Part shown: piece after piece, positions 11,291 through 23,465 of the stretch
How positions within the stretch are numbered: the first letter of the stretch is position 1
How the letters are laid out: every line of letters begins with the position of its first letter
Source: Nageia nagi
Lineage: Eukaryota > Pinophyta
DNA length: 64,000 bases
NCBI GenBank assembly: GCA_050084985.1
Contig: JBITNC010000001.1
Location: 2,108,001-2,172,000 of the forward strand
Direction of reading: 5' to 3'
Translations under genes and position numbers: made by a program
Notes under the pieces: model-generated
Told to the model about the DNA's origin: nothing
Databases searched by the model: none
Seen by the model: only the letters and a program-made list of their open reading frames with translations

Positions 11291-12812
11291 AAAAGAAATA
11301 GAACCTACTAGACTAAGGTAAGAGTAATAGGTAAGAAGTAACACTTAGGTCCACTTGATCTTAAGTGTTTGATCCCCAAGGCCCTATTAATGTGTCAAAT
11401 TCAACTCAATTCCATGTAACAATGTTAGGTTCTTCTCAAACTAAGTTGATATATTGTTCACGACCTGATTACTCTATTCATTTAGAACTACAATATGGAT
11501 CATCAATGGTTATAGAAAAGTATATAGCTACTGATAGAACATAGTACCAGATTGTACCTATCAAATTGCAAATGAGTACTTATTCAATTAGCTACAGTAT
11601 CATATTCAATCAACTACAAGTCCAAAGAAGGAGTAGTTACAACATGTCAAGAGAATTGTGACTCAATGGATATGACTATTCAAAAATTGCAAATTCGCAA
11701 ATAGTCATGCTATTGGTACTTATTCACTATGTAATTTAACACAATTATAATATTTATTGTAAATAGTTTTCTTCGCTAGCTTCAATCAAGATGAATAATT
11801 ATGTATATTAATGATAGAAAATAATCCATTAGGGCATGTATATGTATAAATGGTGGACTATTAGAAATGAAGTCGATCGAGCATTTTAGCAAATTTGCCT
11901 AAGTCTATAAGATGCTTTCATGTATGATAATGCAAATAGATAATGCTTTGCCCTTTTGAAACAAGTGGTTGTTTATTGCTTTTGTGAATGTTATGTATGA
12001 GATGTTGTCTTAAGTTATGGTTGTGTATTGTGATTACAAGACCCCAAGGGTAAGATAGCTTGCTATTATTGATCTTGGGTATGGATTGTACCTATGTTTT
12101 AATGTTCAAGTTGTATAGTTCTTGGTTTAGTTTCATCTCAATTTGTTAATCTCTTTCCTATAACTCTTTACCTTCTTATCTCTTTCTTGTTATTTTAAAC
12201 CTTTATAATAGATAGGAAATGACCTATAACTAAGAGATTGAGTAAAAAGCCAACACAAGCATATTCCCCAACCTTCTACTCTTTCAAGGAACCTACTATT
12301 ATGGGCAATGGAGAACTCGACCATGCCAAACCCTTTGAGGTTACATTAGACCAATCAACAAAATGAAACTAAAAGATTAAACATAACAAACAAACATGAT
12401 AACAAATACACAAAAGAGACAACATAAATGGTAATTAAAAAAAGTACAAACACATTAAGAAAGATAAACAAACAATTATAACAAAGTGTTAAAGGATGAT
12501 CAAATAATAAAAGGAAACAACTTATAATGATAAATAACACAAAATCAAGGAAAACAAGTTGCAATGCTGTCAAAATGCTACAATGATAGTGTGTAAAATG
12601 AGGCAAGAGCATGTGGGAAAGACACCCCTCAAAATACTTGATTTACACCTATCAAAATGAACACAATGATAAACATGATCAAAACACTACCACGATGCAA
12701 CAAAATTTAACCAAAACTAAAACAAAGTATAAGTGACACTTTTGAAAAAGTGAAACATTATGAAATTCAATGAATAATAACAAACAACCATCCCGATGAT
12801 TAAATAAATAGG
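11291..12812. other. gene-free AT-rich stretch
   Basis: All six frames are short and none resembles a known protein. From about 12355 the plus strand becomes A-rich with many AAACA/AAATGA words. It is probably decayed retrotransposon sequence. Confidence 0.4.
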
Positions 12813-13050
12813 TTTGATGATACAATAGGTGGTTGAACAATCTAAACATAGGATCAAATGATTCAAAAAATAGAGTCCATTTGACCTATATATGAAGTCC
12901 AAACCGGAGGTAGCTTATCAACTTGCAGCACTCCTTAGTGAGCACTGAAAAGGTGTCATTCTAAGTAGCCCCAAAAATGGCTTTCAAAAAGATAATAAAT
13001 GATGAGCTATGGACTTGAAACTTCACATGGAAATTGCATTTACAATGGTA
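12813..13050 (+). repeat. 238-bp direct repeat, copy A
   Basis: Matches 14150-14387 at a constant offset of 1,337 bases with no gaps and about three mismatches seen by eye (near 12827, 12890 and 12906). The copies flank a 1,099-bp LTR-like unit. Confidence 0.9.
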
Positions 13051-14149
13051 ATATCCCCAAAACTCATAAAATGCGATTTTTGTTAAAGTGTAATATTCCA
13101 AAGTTGAAATATCACTACTTAGGAATTTATATATATTTTTATATTTTTCTATCTAGCTCAATTCAAATTGGATCTACAAATTGAATAAGAAATAGAGCCA
13201 AAAATGAATTTTATTCTTCTAGAGCTAGGACATCCCAAATGGATAAGTACAATACTCAAGGAAAAATACCCAAATGCCCAAGAAGGGGGACATTTGCCCT
13301 CACAAGGTAGATTTGGATGATTTGGCCCTGTAAGTTCTTCAATCTCTTCTCCCTAATGCTGGATGAGCCTCCTCACACTGATTCAGCTAGTCTGGATCTA
13401 GGACATGCCTCCTCACACTATTTGGTAGGTTAGATCTAGATCTGGAATATGGCCATACTGACTGGATCTGGATCTACCCCACTGGTTGGATCTGGATCAG
13501 GGATGGAATAGTTCCACCACATTGGCTCGAACTATTCTAGTAACTCCACCTCACTGGCTCGAGCTACTCTAGTAACTCCACCTCATTGGCTTGAGCTACT
13601 ATCCTAGCTTAGGTAAGAACTCCTCCACACTGGCTCGAGCTCTCCCACTAAGCTAGCTAGAAAGCTGTAACTCCACTAGCTGCTAACCCCAGAAAGAGAT
13701 AAACTCTGATGATCTTCAAGCATGCCCCAAATGATGCATCCCATCTCCTTTTATAACAAGATCTCTCATACCTTGGAATCACCCAAAGTGCAACGTCCCT
13801 CTTCTGGTGTCTCGGGATGATAAATTAAATCATTTAGGGACCCAGGAAGCCCAACGTCCCACAATGGTTGCCTAGAGATGCCAAATTACAAGATCAATGG
13901 CTCATAAATGCAACGTCTGATTATGAGAGACTAATATTTCATTAATTACAAATAATTGAGCCAGATTAATTAAATAAAATCCAAGGGTGAGTGCCTCAAG
14001 GGTCTCTTTAGCCTTGGTTACAAAAATAAATGCAAAATATTAATAAAATACTCCTAAATTAATTTATTTTTGGTTTCTCCTCCTTTGCCATGAACGTCAC
14101 ACTCTAAGAGGAGAGAAAGTGGACATTTTACAAATTTAGGGACATTACA
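13051..14149. mobile_element. LTR-like unit between direct repeats
   Basis: Starts ATATCCCCAAAAC and ends TTTAGGGACATTACA. These ends resemble the termini of the LTR family seen at 28793 and 33931 (TGTAATRTCCCC...ACATTACA), and a second start-like TGTAATATTCC lies at 13092. There is no coding frame. The middle part is rich in CTGGATCTGGATC and GGCTCGAGCT words with a 32-bp minisatellite. Best reading is a solo LTR, orientation undecided because its ends are nearly symmetrical. The 238-bp flanking duplication is far longer than a normal 5-bp target duplication. Confidence 0.5.
13521..13600 (+). repeat. 32-bp minisatellite, about 2.5 copies
   Basis: ATTGGCTCGA followed by ACTATTCTAGTAACTCCACC recurs with a 32-base period at 13521 and 13553, with a partial third copy near 13585. 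Related CTGGCTCGAGCT words continue to about 13650. Confidence 0.75.
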
Positions 14150-14387
14150 TTTGATGATACAATAAGTGGTTGAACAATCTAAACATAGGATCAAATGATT
14201 CAAAAAATAGAGTCCATTTGACCTATCTATGAAGTCCAAACCAGAGGTAGCTTATCAACTTGCAGCACTCCTTAGTGAGCACTGAAAAGGTGTCATTCTA
14301 AGTAGCCCCAAAAATGGCTTTCAAAAAGATAATAAATGATGAGCTATGGACTTGAAACTTCACATGGAAATTGCATTTACAATGGTA
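14150..14387 (+). repeat. 238-bp direct repeat, copy B
   Basis: Second copy of 12813-13050. It is followed by TAGAGCC, whereas copy A is followed by ATATCCCC; shared identity ends exactly at 14387. It is flanked on the right by A-rich sequence similar in character to that left of copy A, which suggests both were once one locus. Confidence 0.9.
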
Positions 14388-15399
14388 TAGAGCCAAAAGA
14401 AAATGGATCTAAAAATGAAGATCAAATGACACATCAAAAAGATAAATCAAATAGCCAATTTTCACTGGGGTCAAAATTCGAGACCTGCATCCCTCAAATT
14501 CAAAACCAAAACAAATAGCTATTAAATGCAACAAAATTGGATGGAGACACTCAAAATGATATAAAAAGGCCATAAAAGACAAAGTTTGAAAAATGGATGA
14601 TAACTAATCATGTTTGCATGAATGCATGTCGAGGCACCACATGAAATAAAGTAGTGACTTAGGGCTAGTAGTAAATAGGAAAAATAATCAAAATGGACAA
14701 GACAAAAGTTACAAACACTAATACGTGTGATAGATAAAGTGAAAAAATAACAAAATTCAATGAGAAGAATCGAAAAGGTGTAAAAGTACAAGCAACAAAA
14801 AAAGCAAAAATGTTAAACACAAGATAAGGGAAATTAGCATCGGAGGAGGTCAAAATGCATTCCAATTCATCAAGAAGATAAGGGTTTCCCTCAAAATCCT
14901 TTATAGTCACAACCTATGGTTAGACCTCAAGGAATGAAAAAAAGGCAACCTAAAGTGGCTATGACCCAAGTGGTTGTCTCTTCATCAAGAACCATGGATG
15001 GGATAATATGACAAGATGTGCAAATGGATATATAGTAATTTTAGTTATACGATATAGGATAAGAAGTAACAAAATATTGATTAAAATATTCTAGGAGCAT
15101 AAGGGATTAATTTCCATGCATGTACATGAATGTACTAGCTTGCTAGGATTCAAAGATAATGTTTAATGACCAACCTAGAGGAAGACTATAATTGATACCA
15201 ATAAACAGTAAGATAAGACAAAGGACAAAATACAAGATGCGAGGTGTTGAGAACTGAGTGACTATGGTCCTACCCTACAGTACACATAGTGCAAAATCAT
15301 GATAGAAGGGATAGGCTCAAGAATCGAATCCTGATGAGGTGATTCAAAACAACAAAGAGGTGAGAAACTCAAAGTGATACAACACTTCGAGAGGAAGAC
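14388..15399. other. gene-free A-rich stretch
   Basis: No frame longer than about 90 codons and none recognised. By position it may be the 3' untranslated end of the minus-strand gypsy-2 element, but no LTR start or polypurine tract could be identified. Confidence 0.4.
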
Positions 15400-16844
15400 A
15401 AGTACCTACATGTAAGGCACAATCCTCCTATTCGAGATAGATGAGAAGATAAAAGACAAACAAGAGAAAGGATGAGCATAAGAATAAAAGATGAAAAATA
15501 ATAACATGAAGCAAAAACAACTATGGATCAAGCATGAAAAAGATGAAGATTGAATAATATTGATATGCTCAAGCTCTTCCCTTCCTTCCAAATTAGTGAG
15601 ATGATACATACTAAGGCCAATCTTGCACTTAATGATAAAGGGGCCAAGCTTATTAGAGGAAAACTCATCCCTAAGAGGACTCTTGAGATGGGACTATTAT
15701 TGGTTTTTTTAACCATAAGATCCCCAACTTGAAACTCATGAAGTTGGACCTTCTTGTTAAATGCTCACTTAAGATGTTCTTGATAAATTTTGTGATGCTC
15801 AATCACATATGATACGCCTCTCATCGAGCAAAGTAAGTTAGTTCCAACTAGGCTTGATGGGCTTCCTCATCAAGGATGAAGTCCTTGAGCAACACATGTA
15901 TGGAGGGATCTCAAGCTCAAGAGGCATGATAGCCTTATCACATATACGAGAGAGAAGAGAGTAGTAGTTGTGGGCATTCAAATGCTAGTACGATATGCCC
16001 AAAGGTGTACAAAAGACACTCATGCAAATTGCGATGATTATCATCAACCATTTTCTTGAGAATCATGATAATCATCTTGTTTGAGGCCTCAGCTTGATCA
16101 TTACCTTGGGGGTAATAATGTGTGGAGAAAGATTGCTTGATATGATATCAATTACACTTTCTTCTCATATGTTGATTTTAAAATAAATACCATTATTGGT
16201 AATGATCCTTGCAGGAATACCAAATCAACATATGATATGAGTCTCTATGAAGGATAGGATCTTAGGACCCATAGTAGAGACTAAGGGAATCACCTCTACC
16301 CACCTGGAAAGGTACTCAGTGGCAATGATAATGAACTTATGATCACCAAATGAAGGAGGAACAAATTGATCAATGAGATCGAATCCCCATTGGGCAAAAG
16401 GCCACATGACCTAGATCAATTGGAGAGGTTGGGAAGGCACATGCCGAATATGGGCATGCTACTAACACTTAACAATTTCCTAGCATAGTCATTACAATCA
16501 TGTTCCATGGTACGCCAATAGCAACCCATCCATAGGATACGTTTAGCGAATAGTTATGCCATTAAAGTGTCTACCACAAATGCCATCATGATAATTTGAC
16601 ATGGTAATTTGCTAATCATAAAGCTCGAGACAATGAAGGAGGATTCTATCAAAATATCTCTTATAGATAATATCCCATAAAATCTTAAATCAGTAGCATA
16701 ATGCTTGAAAACACGTTTCTCATTGGGCAACATAGCAAGAGGCAAGGCATTCCACTTGAGGTACTCATGAAGTTTATTGTACCATAAGTCTCGATACTTG
16801 ACTAAAATCTCATTGACATTAGCTTCAATGAAAAGGAAGGGCAA
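15400..16844 (-). pseudogene. Ty3/gypsy integrase (element gypsy-2)
   Basis: Minus-strand pieces in shifting frames give, in order: a zinc-binding part (YWRTMEHDCNDYARK near 16480-16530), a core start (WPFAQWGFDLIDQFVPPSF at about 16400), the core end FSTHYYPQGNDQAEASNK near 16050-16110, and a C-terminal part (IKNILSEHLTRR; LEGREELEH near 15590). The Asp of GFDL and the Glu of QAEASNK are two catalytic residues. The integrase would insert cDNA into the chromosome. Stops and frameshifts are frequent. It lies downstream of RT and RNase H as in Ty3/gypsy. Confidence 0.8.
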
Positions 16845-16917
16845 GGTGACTTAAGGGATGACTCTTTAATAGTCACAATTTCCATGTGTTGGATATGTCG
16901 ATGTGGGTTAGGTGGAA

Positions 16918-17790
16918 TTAGTGACCCCAAAGAACCATGGTATCCGTAAATCTGATTGGAAGATTGAGGGGTTGACTTGATCTTATAGGCCTTAGAGAAC
17001 TTAAGGAGTCTAAAGCTTCCTTTCTATAGGATTTAAGGAGTTCATTATGGCATTGATAAAATTCCAATACTTGGTTGATGACTAGGAGAGAGTCATCGTA
17101 AATCATGAGTCTCTCACATTAAGGGTTATGGTAGTCTTAAGACTAGGATCAAGGCTTCATACTCTGCATTGTTATTAGTACAAGGGAAGCCATTTTGAAA
17201 TACTAAGGGATAGGACACCCTAAGGAGTGAAGAACAAGACCCCCATGCCACCCCCTTGCTCACACTTAGATATGATTAAGCATGAATATCATAATTTCTT
17301 GGCTACAAAGATAATGGTAAGGCAAAGACTCTTTATATAGATATACCTAAGCTGATAATCAACAAGGGTACGACTAAGGTAATAGATAGCTTGATCTTTG
17401 CCTAATCATTCTTTTGAGCAAGCATGACCACTAAGTAAAATTGGTTGCTAAAAGATACAAACAAAAGGAACATCATCCTTAGGGGGGATTAAGATGGGGG
17501 GAGTGGTGAGGTAGTGCTTGATATCATTAATAGCTTATTGAAAACTTCTTATTCCACTCAAAGACCACACCCTTTTTAAGAGCTCATTAAAAGGATGACA
17601 CTTATCTAAAATCTAAACTATAAAGGATGAATGGATTAGATCTTGCCTTAAAACTCCTCAAGGTCTTAAGATTTTACAGAGGAGGCAATATAAAATAGCC
17701 TTGACCTTTTTGTGATCAATCTTAATACCTCACTCAGACATGATGAAACCTAGAAGCTTACTCGATAGGACATTGAAAACACACTTTTTA
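16918..17790 (-). pseudogene. RNase H plus second (archaeal-type) RNase H, gypsy-2
   Basis: At 16918-17106 the minus strand reads MIYDDSLLVINQVLEFYQCHNELLKSYRKEAL, preceded in broken frame by words like VLFFTPQG/VLSLSISK. This is the pattern of the extra RNase H found in Tat/Ogre-lineage plant gypsy elements (conserved YGDSLLVINQ with catalytic Asp). The ordinary RNase H would fill 17110-17790 but is too decayed to delimit. The domain removes RNA from the RNA/DNA hybrid during reverse transcription. Confidence 0.65.
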
Positions 17791-17794
17791 GGGT

Positions 17795-18310
17795 TCAACC
17801 TAATGTTATGCTTGAGAAGATAATTAAAGACCTTATGAAGGAATTTCCATGTTCCTCGCATGTCTTGTATTTGACTAAGATATCATCAAGATAGTATTCC
17901 ATAATATCATGCATCATATCATGGAATTTATAATTCATGGCTCTTTGATAGGTAGCCCCAACATTCTTGAGATGAAGGGCATACATGGTAACAATACATC
18001 CCTAAGGGTGTCATGAAAGATTTCTTGTATTGATCATCACATTCACCTAAATCTAGTTATAACCTAAAAACCTATCCATAAGGGACAACATCTCATACCT
18101 TATTGTATTATCAACTAGGATATCAATGTTAGGTAATGGGAATTCATCCTTAGGACAAGCCTTGTTAAGGGTTTCATAGAAATCCATGCAAATATGGATA
18201 CGACCATCAGATCCATTTACAAGAACCATATTAGAGACCCACTTAGGGTAATCAATAGATTCAATGAAGCGAGCTTGCAAGAGCTTTTGAAGCTCATCCT
18301 TGATCAAGAG
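17795..18310 (-). pseudogene. Ty3/gypsy reverse transcriptase (gypsy-2)
   Basis: The minus-strand piece 18053-18307 reads LQKLLQARFIESIDYPKWVS, GRIHICMDFYETLNKACPKD, EFPLPNIDILVDNT and LSLMDRFLGYN. The next piece 17795-17986 gives NVGATYQRAMNYKFHD and YYLDDILVKYKTCEEH, containing the catalytic YLDD motif. The domain order matches gypsy RT. A frameshift separates the two pieces and stops follow. The KACPKDEFPLPN and YLDDILVK wording agrees with the Tat-like lineage. Confidence 0.87.
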
Positions 18311-20115
18311 AGATTGGGTGAGGTTAAACTTCCTAGGCTTTTTCTTGATTGGTTTGGCATCAGGTAGGTTACAATGTTATGCATGACAAGGTTAGGATCT
18401 AAACCCAACATATCAGTGTAACCAAAAGCAAATATCTTACGATACTCAACCAAGATGGACATGGCCAAATTTCACTCAAATTCATTTAAAATATCACTAA
18501 TGTGAATGATCTTAGGATCTTCAAGATCATCACTAATATCAATCTCTATAAGGCCACCCACATGCATATGGGACCCTTCTTCAAGTTATTTAAGGATGGA
18601 AAGGTATGAGCAATCATATTCAATAGGATCAGGACTGGAAGACATAAAACATGAGAAAGATGCTTCATCAAAAGACCAACAGAAGGAAAATAAACTTCAC
18701 ATGGTGACAAGAAGCTTGATGGTGACATGGAGAAATCCATGGAGTCAGGACTGATAGCAATCAAAGAATCACCATTAAGAGGATGATAAACAAGATCAAG
18801 TTTATAAAGAGAAACCTTATTGATAGAAACAACCAAGCTAAAGAAAAATAATCATTAAAGAAGTCAAATAGGATGGAAAAATCAAACAAGATAGGACTAT
18901 AATGATGAAAATAAAGACCAACATCATCAACATCAAAAGATTGATCATGAATGTTAAGATTGGAAAAACTCTTCCTCAACTACTGAAGTTTTGGGATAGT
19001 TGAAACCAAGGCACCTCTTATCATGACCAACTTGAAAATTTTCTTGGAAGGCATGGAAAGTGCCTTATTCAAATTTTCCCAACCCATAACCTTGCCATTT
19101 ACAAAATTGAAAATATTGATAGATAAAATCAAGACATGACAAGTAATCAATCTTAGCACAAAACCTCTATTTTAAATGATGGTTGAGAGGGACATTAGAT
19201 GATGGATAAACACTAGCATAAATAAAACAAGGACTATTTGGATCTCAACCTAAAGGAATAATAGATCCAATGGAATGGATGCATCCTAAGGTCAATTGAA
19301 AATCCTTAACTAACTCAACATGATGAGACATGTCCTCAATCTGATATTCCCAAAGATTAAGGTTAGAATATTGCACCAAAATAGAATAAGGATTAGAATC
19401 ATCATAGTCATCATCCTCATCCTAAATGGTATGGTCAAAAGTGGAAGCATGACACTCCTCTAGGGAAGGTCAAAGTGGCACATCTGATGGTTGATATAGG
19501 TCAATGTGGGAGAACCTGATTATAAGATTAAGGTTGGATCGACTTAGGTTGATGCTTCTTGACATGAGGCACAAAACCTAATGATTTAATGAAGAATACT
19601 CATCTTGAGACTTACCATTGGGATGCATATGAGGGGATACATCTAAGGAAAGCATAGACATAGGAGGTTGCAACCCAAGAGATGGATTAGTACAAGGATG
19701 CAAATATTAGGGAGCTTATGAACTTGAAGATGCTTGGTTAAGGTTATTATTTACAAGGATGGTGATGAAAAATAAACTTAGCATAGAAAATGGATTTCCA
19801 GCTTGAATAAGGTTTCAATGGATAAAAGGGGTCAATTCCACTAGAATACAATGGGTCTTCCATCATAAAAATACTTAAAGCAACCATGTCTCGAAGAAGA
19901 AACACCATCCATATCATCAATCCAAGGTTGACTCAAAAGCATGTTATACTGCATCTCACCCTCAACATGGTAGGGCATAGGAACTGATCTAATGCAACCT
20001 TGATGGGGATCATGATTACTCCTAGAGTAATGGATAAGGAATTATCGAATGTCCCTAATGGCTAGAGTGGGAGCACTCAAGTAAGATAAGCAAATACCAA
20101 GTCTCAAAAGTGCTA
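18311..20115 (-). pseudogene. gypsy-2 linker between protease and RT
   Basis: About 1.8 kb between the protease-like segment and RT on the same strand. The longest minus-strand open pieces are 18546-18836 and 18761-18979, which are Ser/Leu rich with no family motif. A long, poorly conserved linker here is usual in Tat-like pol. No competing plus-strand gene is evident. Confidence 0.4.
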
Positions 20116-20340
20116 CTATAATATCATGTTTATAGTTGACCCATCATCAATCATAACTCTCTTAACTCCTTTCCCATCTATGCATTCAATAATATATATA
20201 GTTGGATGTTTCTTAGATGACCCAAGAGTGTCATATGTCTCATCCATATAGAAAGTGATAAAACGCCTTATATAATCTTGAATTGTAGCACAAAAATCAC
20301 TCAAGGGACTAGGATCATCATTGGATAGCTCAATGGTCCT
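20116..20340 (-). pseudogene. gypsy-2 aspartic protease fragment
   Basis: The minus strand reads MDETYDTLGSS then GVKRVMIDDGSTINMIL and stops. VMID(D/G)GS is the active-site region of Tat-type retrotransposon proteases, where the DSG triad is commonly DGG or DGS. It lies between gag and RT, as expected. Only about 60 residues are open, so only the active-site strand is certain. Confidence 0.6.
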
Positions 20341-20799
20341 AAGTATGTCATTTAAACCATCCTGATGAGCCTTAGATTTTGAATAAATCCCATAAGGATA
20401 ACTTAGTAGGAGTTAATCTCAACTACTTTCTAGCTGATTCTAAATTATAATAGTTGATCGAGAAGGTTGGGATAAAACCTAGATATTCACTAGCTATGTA
20501 GGCTACCATAATGCTCTAGTATCTTGAGGGAGTGGTGCTCTTTCACCTCTCTCCCTGTACGGGTAGCACATAGACTAGTTCGATGCCCATCATACCAATA
20601 AACTTGATGGTAAAGACCATCATGTATGACTTGTCTCAAGGTTTAGGCATGGTAGTTACTTGGTTCACATTGGGAATATGCCCTGGCAAAGGATTTTGAT
20701 ACACCCCCAAATCTCTATTAGGTTGAGCTTGTGGGGCTCCTGTGGAAACATGACTATCATCAATTAATCTCTAAATGTTGGATCTCAAATTCTGATACT

Positions 20800-22450
20800 T
20801 ATTTGTAGCATGGCCTTGTTAGTGATGGAAAGCATAAAACTCATCTTATTATATCATTACGAGCAAGAACCATTAGGGTCTAATTGTTACCTTAAGAAGT
20901 GTAACTAGTTTTGCATCTATAAGCTTATTAAGTATGTCCTCTATGGGATCCACTAATGGTGTCCAATTTCTCTACTTCTACTAAGGCTTCCTAGGTGGTC
21001 TAGGAGGTCTTACCTGATTATTACTTGATTAGCTTGATTACCTGATTGTACTATCCTTGATCTAGCTGTTGATATTGATTCCTTGGCTGATGATTTCTTT
21101 GTCTAGGAGGAGCCAATTAAAGGATTGGTTGTGCTTGATTAATCGCATATGTAACTTGATTTGCTTATGGTCTAGTGTGGGCTGGGTTAGGATTACCATC
21201 ATTATTGTGATTCTTTTGAGCATTATTGTTATTATCCTTATTTTTAAGCTTGATATCTCCTTCTTGAATCTTCACTTCTTCAATGATTTTGGCTTAAGCT
21301 AAAGCATGTTAAAAGGTAAGGTGCCTTTGGATTTGTAAGATAGAAGAGATATGTTTATTGCATATCCTAGATAATAACTTAACCAACTCCTCTTGGGACA
21401 AGCTATAAGGCATGTTGGTTACAACAACTCTCCAACAAGACACATAATCTAATATGGCTTCATCATCAAATTGGTATAATTTACTCAATTTTGTAATGGA
21501 AGCTCTCTTTCTTATGTTTATCCTAAAATGATCTAAGAACTGATTGGCCAACTACTCAAAAGAAAAGATGTTAGGCTACATTAAGTTGTTGTACCAATCT
21601 AGGGCTTGCCCACCAAATTCATAGGAAAGGTCCTCAACATAAGGATATCATCACCGGCTATGATATAATAGGAATACTTGAAGTGCCATATACCTCTCTA
21701 AGATCTTTTTTCTCTTTGAACTTCTCCATCTTTGTAGCCTCAAACTTGTATGGAATGTCCTTCATAGGAAATGATGGATGGATAGGTTCATTACAAATGC
21801 CCCTATAAGACAACTTAGATTTGCCTTGATTATTTAACCTTTCTCCATCTATTATAATTTCTTAAGGATCTCATAACAGGGGTAGATGAAGGAAAGGTTC
21901 CAACAACCTGATAGCTTGGAGCCTAATAAGAATTTGTTTCTTTTTGTTTCCCTTGAGGTTGGTAAAATGGTTATGTAGGGGCAACATTTACTTGTTGGGT
22001 ATGGTGGGGTTGGACTACAAACCCTTATGCCACTTGGTTATGCACACCTTGTGGCTAAAATTGAGGTTGTCCAAGGGATGGTCCTTGGTCTTGTTGAAAA
22101 GATTGGAATATTTATGCATAGAAGTAAGCTCCTAAGGTTTAGTACCAACATATGCTTGCATATGATTTGGATGTTTTGAAGTAGCATATGGAGTTAGGAT
22201 AACTTGAAAGGAGGAGCTTGAGACACAACACCAATGTGCACCCTAGGTTGAGAAACTTCGGTTGCCACATAGGGTATAACAATCACTTGAGGATTAGGAT
22301 TGATAAAGTTGATAGGTGCTATAAGCTCTTATTGTTAATATAAATAAGTTGTGTCAACCATAGCAACTTTGGGAGGGGTTACAATCCTTAAGACTTATGG
22401 ATTAACACTTACCTCTTGCTTATGTGAGGGCCCACAAATTGTGCAAATCG
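20800..22450 (-). pseudogene. gypsy-2 gag
   Basis: A minus-strand piece at 21309-21551 reads MANQFLDHFRINIRKRASIT, QFDDEAILDYVSCWRVVVTN and LSQEELVKLLSRI. This is the Retrotrans_gag core, where a helix ending DYVxRWR is typical. Flanking sequence to both sides continues in broken frames. The protein would form the particle shell. No intact CCHC knuckle was found. Stops and frameshifts make it non-functional. Confidence 0.7.
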
Positions 22451-23440
22451 TTTAGCTTTTTGAAGCCTATACCATTCCTCGAACATTTGGGATATCTCCT
22501 CATCATCATGGTGAGGATCACTTGATGGTATTAGAGTGGGGGATGGGTTCAATTTATGTCCATGAAGATTGAACCAAAGGGTCGCGTGAGAGATTAATGG
22601 AGCTTAGGCAAGGCTAATGAAACTTTTTAGGCTTGACCATAAGGCCAAGGAGGAGGAACAATAGTAGGTAGGTTTTACTTTCCATATCATCTTAAGAGAA
22701 GCTTATGGGCTCACATTTTGTAAACCAAGTAGTAGGAGAATCAAGAGGATCATAGAGTGGAGACTCAATGGAAGAAGAAGGTATGTGGGATAATGGAGGA
22801 TTCCATATGGCAGGATCATGGTGGTGAATGATACTATATGAATCAAGAAGGGTAGACATGTTTGGGTTATGAAATGAAGTTCCCATAGTGACAACATGGG
22901 ATAAAAAGGAGGAGGTAAAGTTTGTGACACCCCTATCTCCTCTTCTAAAGAAGGTGACAAATTGGTGTAGGGTTAGCTATCCATGTTAGCAACATGGGGA
23001 GATGGGGGCCTAAAACTCAAAGGTTGTTTGGCCCTAAATTGATGGAAAAGACCTTGGTATGAGGATTACTCAAGAAGAGTTTCTCCTTGGTTGGAGGGTC
23101 ATATGAATACTTCCACATGATGTGGAGAGCTAGCTTTACCAAATAAGGGATTCTTACATAGAATTACGTGCAAATCTTTACGAAATTGTAAATCCTCATG
23201 ATGGGAAGAGATAGAAACATGTAAAGGTGGAGAAGATGTAATATGAGAGGGTTGGGTCATATGAATTGAAAAGGTTTGAGACATGGAGGGTGAAGGTGGT
23301 TGATAAGGTGGATTGGATTGAGAAGACCTAGTTTGTCTAGCTTTAAATTTTACTCTTTTTCAATTGTATTATGTGGATCACCTTCCATTCTAAGAGCACA
23401 AACAAGGATTTAAACCAACAAAGGGCATAAAGTAAAGTAT
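22451..23440 (-). pseudogene. gypsy-2 gag N-terminal or leader region, Pro/Ser rich
   Basis: Minus-strand open pieces 22692-22960 and 23099-23284 encode Pro/Ser/His-rich stretches (for example MSQTFSIHMTQPSHITSSPP). They lie upstream of the gag core on the same strand, so they may be its disordered N-terminus or leader coding region. No domain is recognised and the pieces overlap in different frames. Confidence 0.35.
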
Positions 23441-23453
23441 CCCAATGGTGCCA
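23441..23453 (-). promoter_or_regulatory. candidate primer binding site of gypsy-2
   Basis: The minus strand reads TGGCACCATTGGG, which partly resembles the TGGCGCC-type primer sites of Tat/Athila elements. It sits upstream of the gag region in the right orientation. The preceding bases do not give a clear LTR ...CA end, so this is tentative. Confidence 0.3.
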
Positions 23454-23465
23454 CACAAGTGGAAG

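Noticed and set aside
14373-14395. TTTACAATGGTATAGAGCC as an LTR end plus Met-tRNA primer site
   Set aside because: It resembles ACA-A-TGGTATCAGAGCC but lacks one base. Copy A of the repeat shares only the first part, and no gag follows. Kept only as a curiosity.
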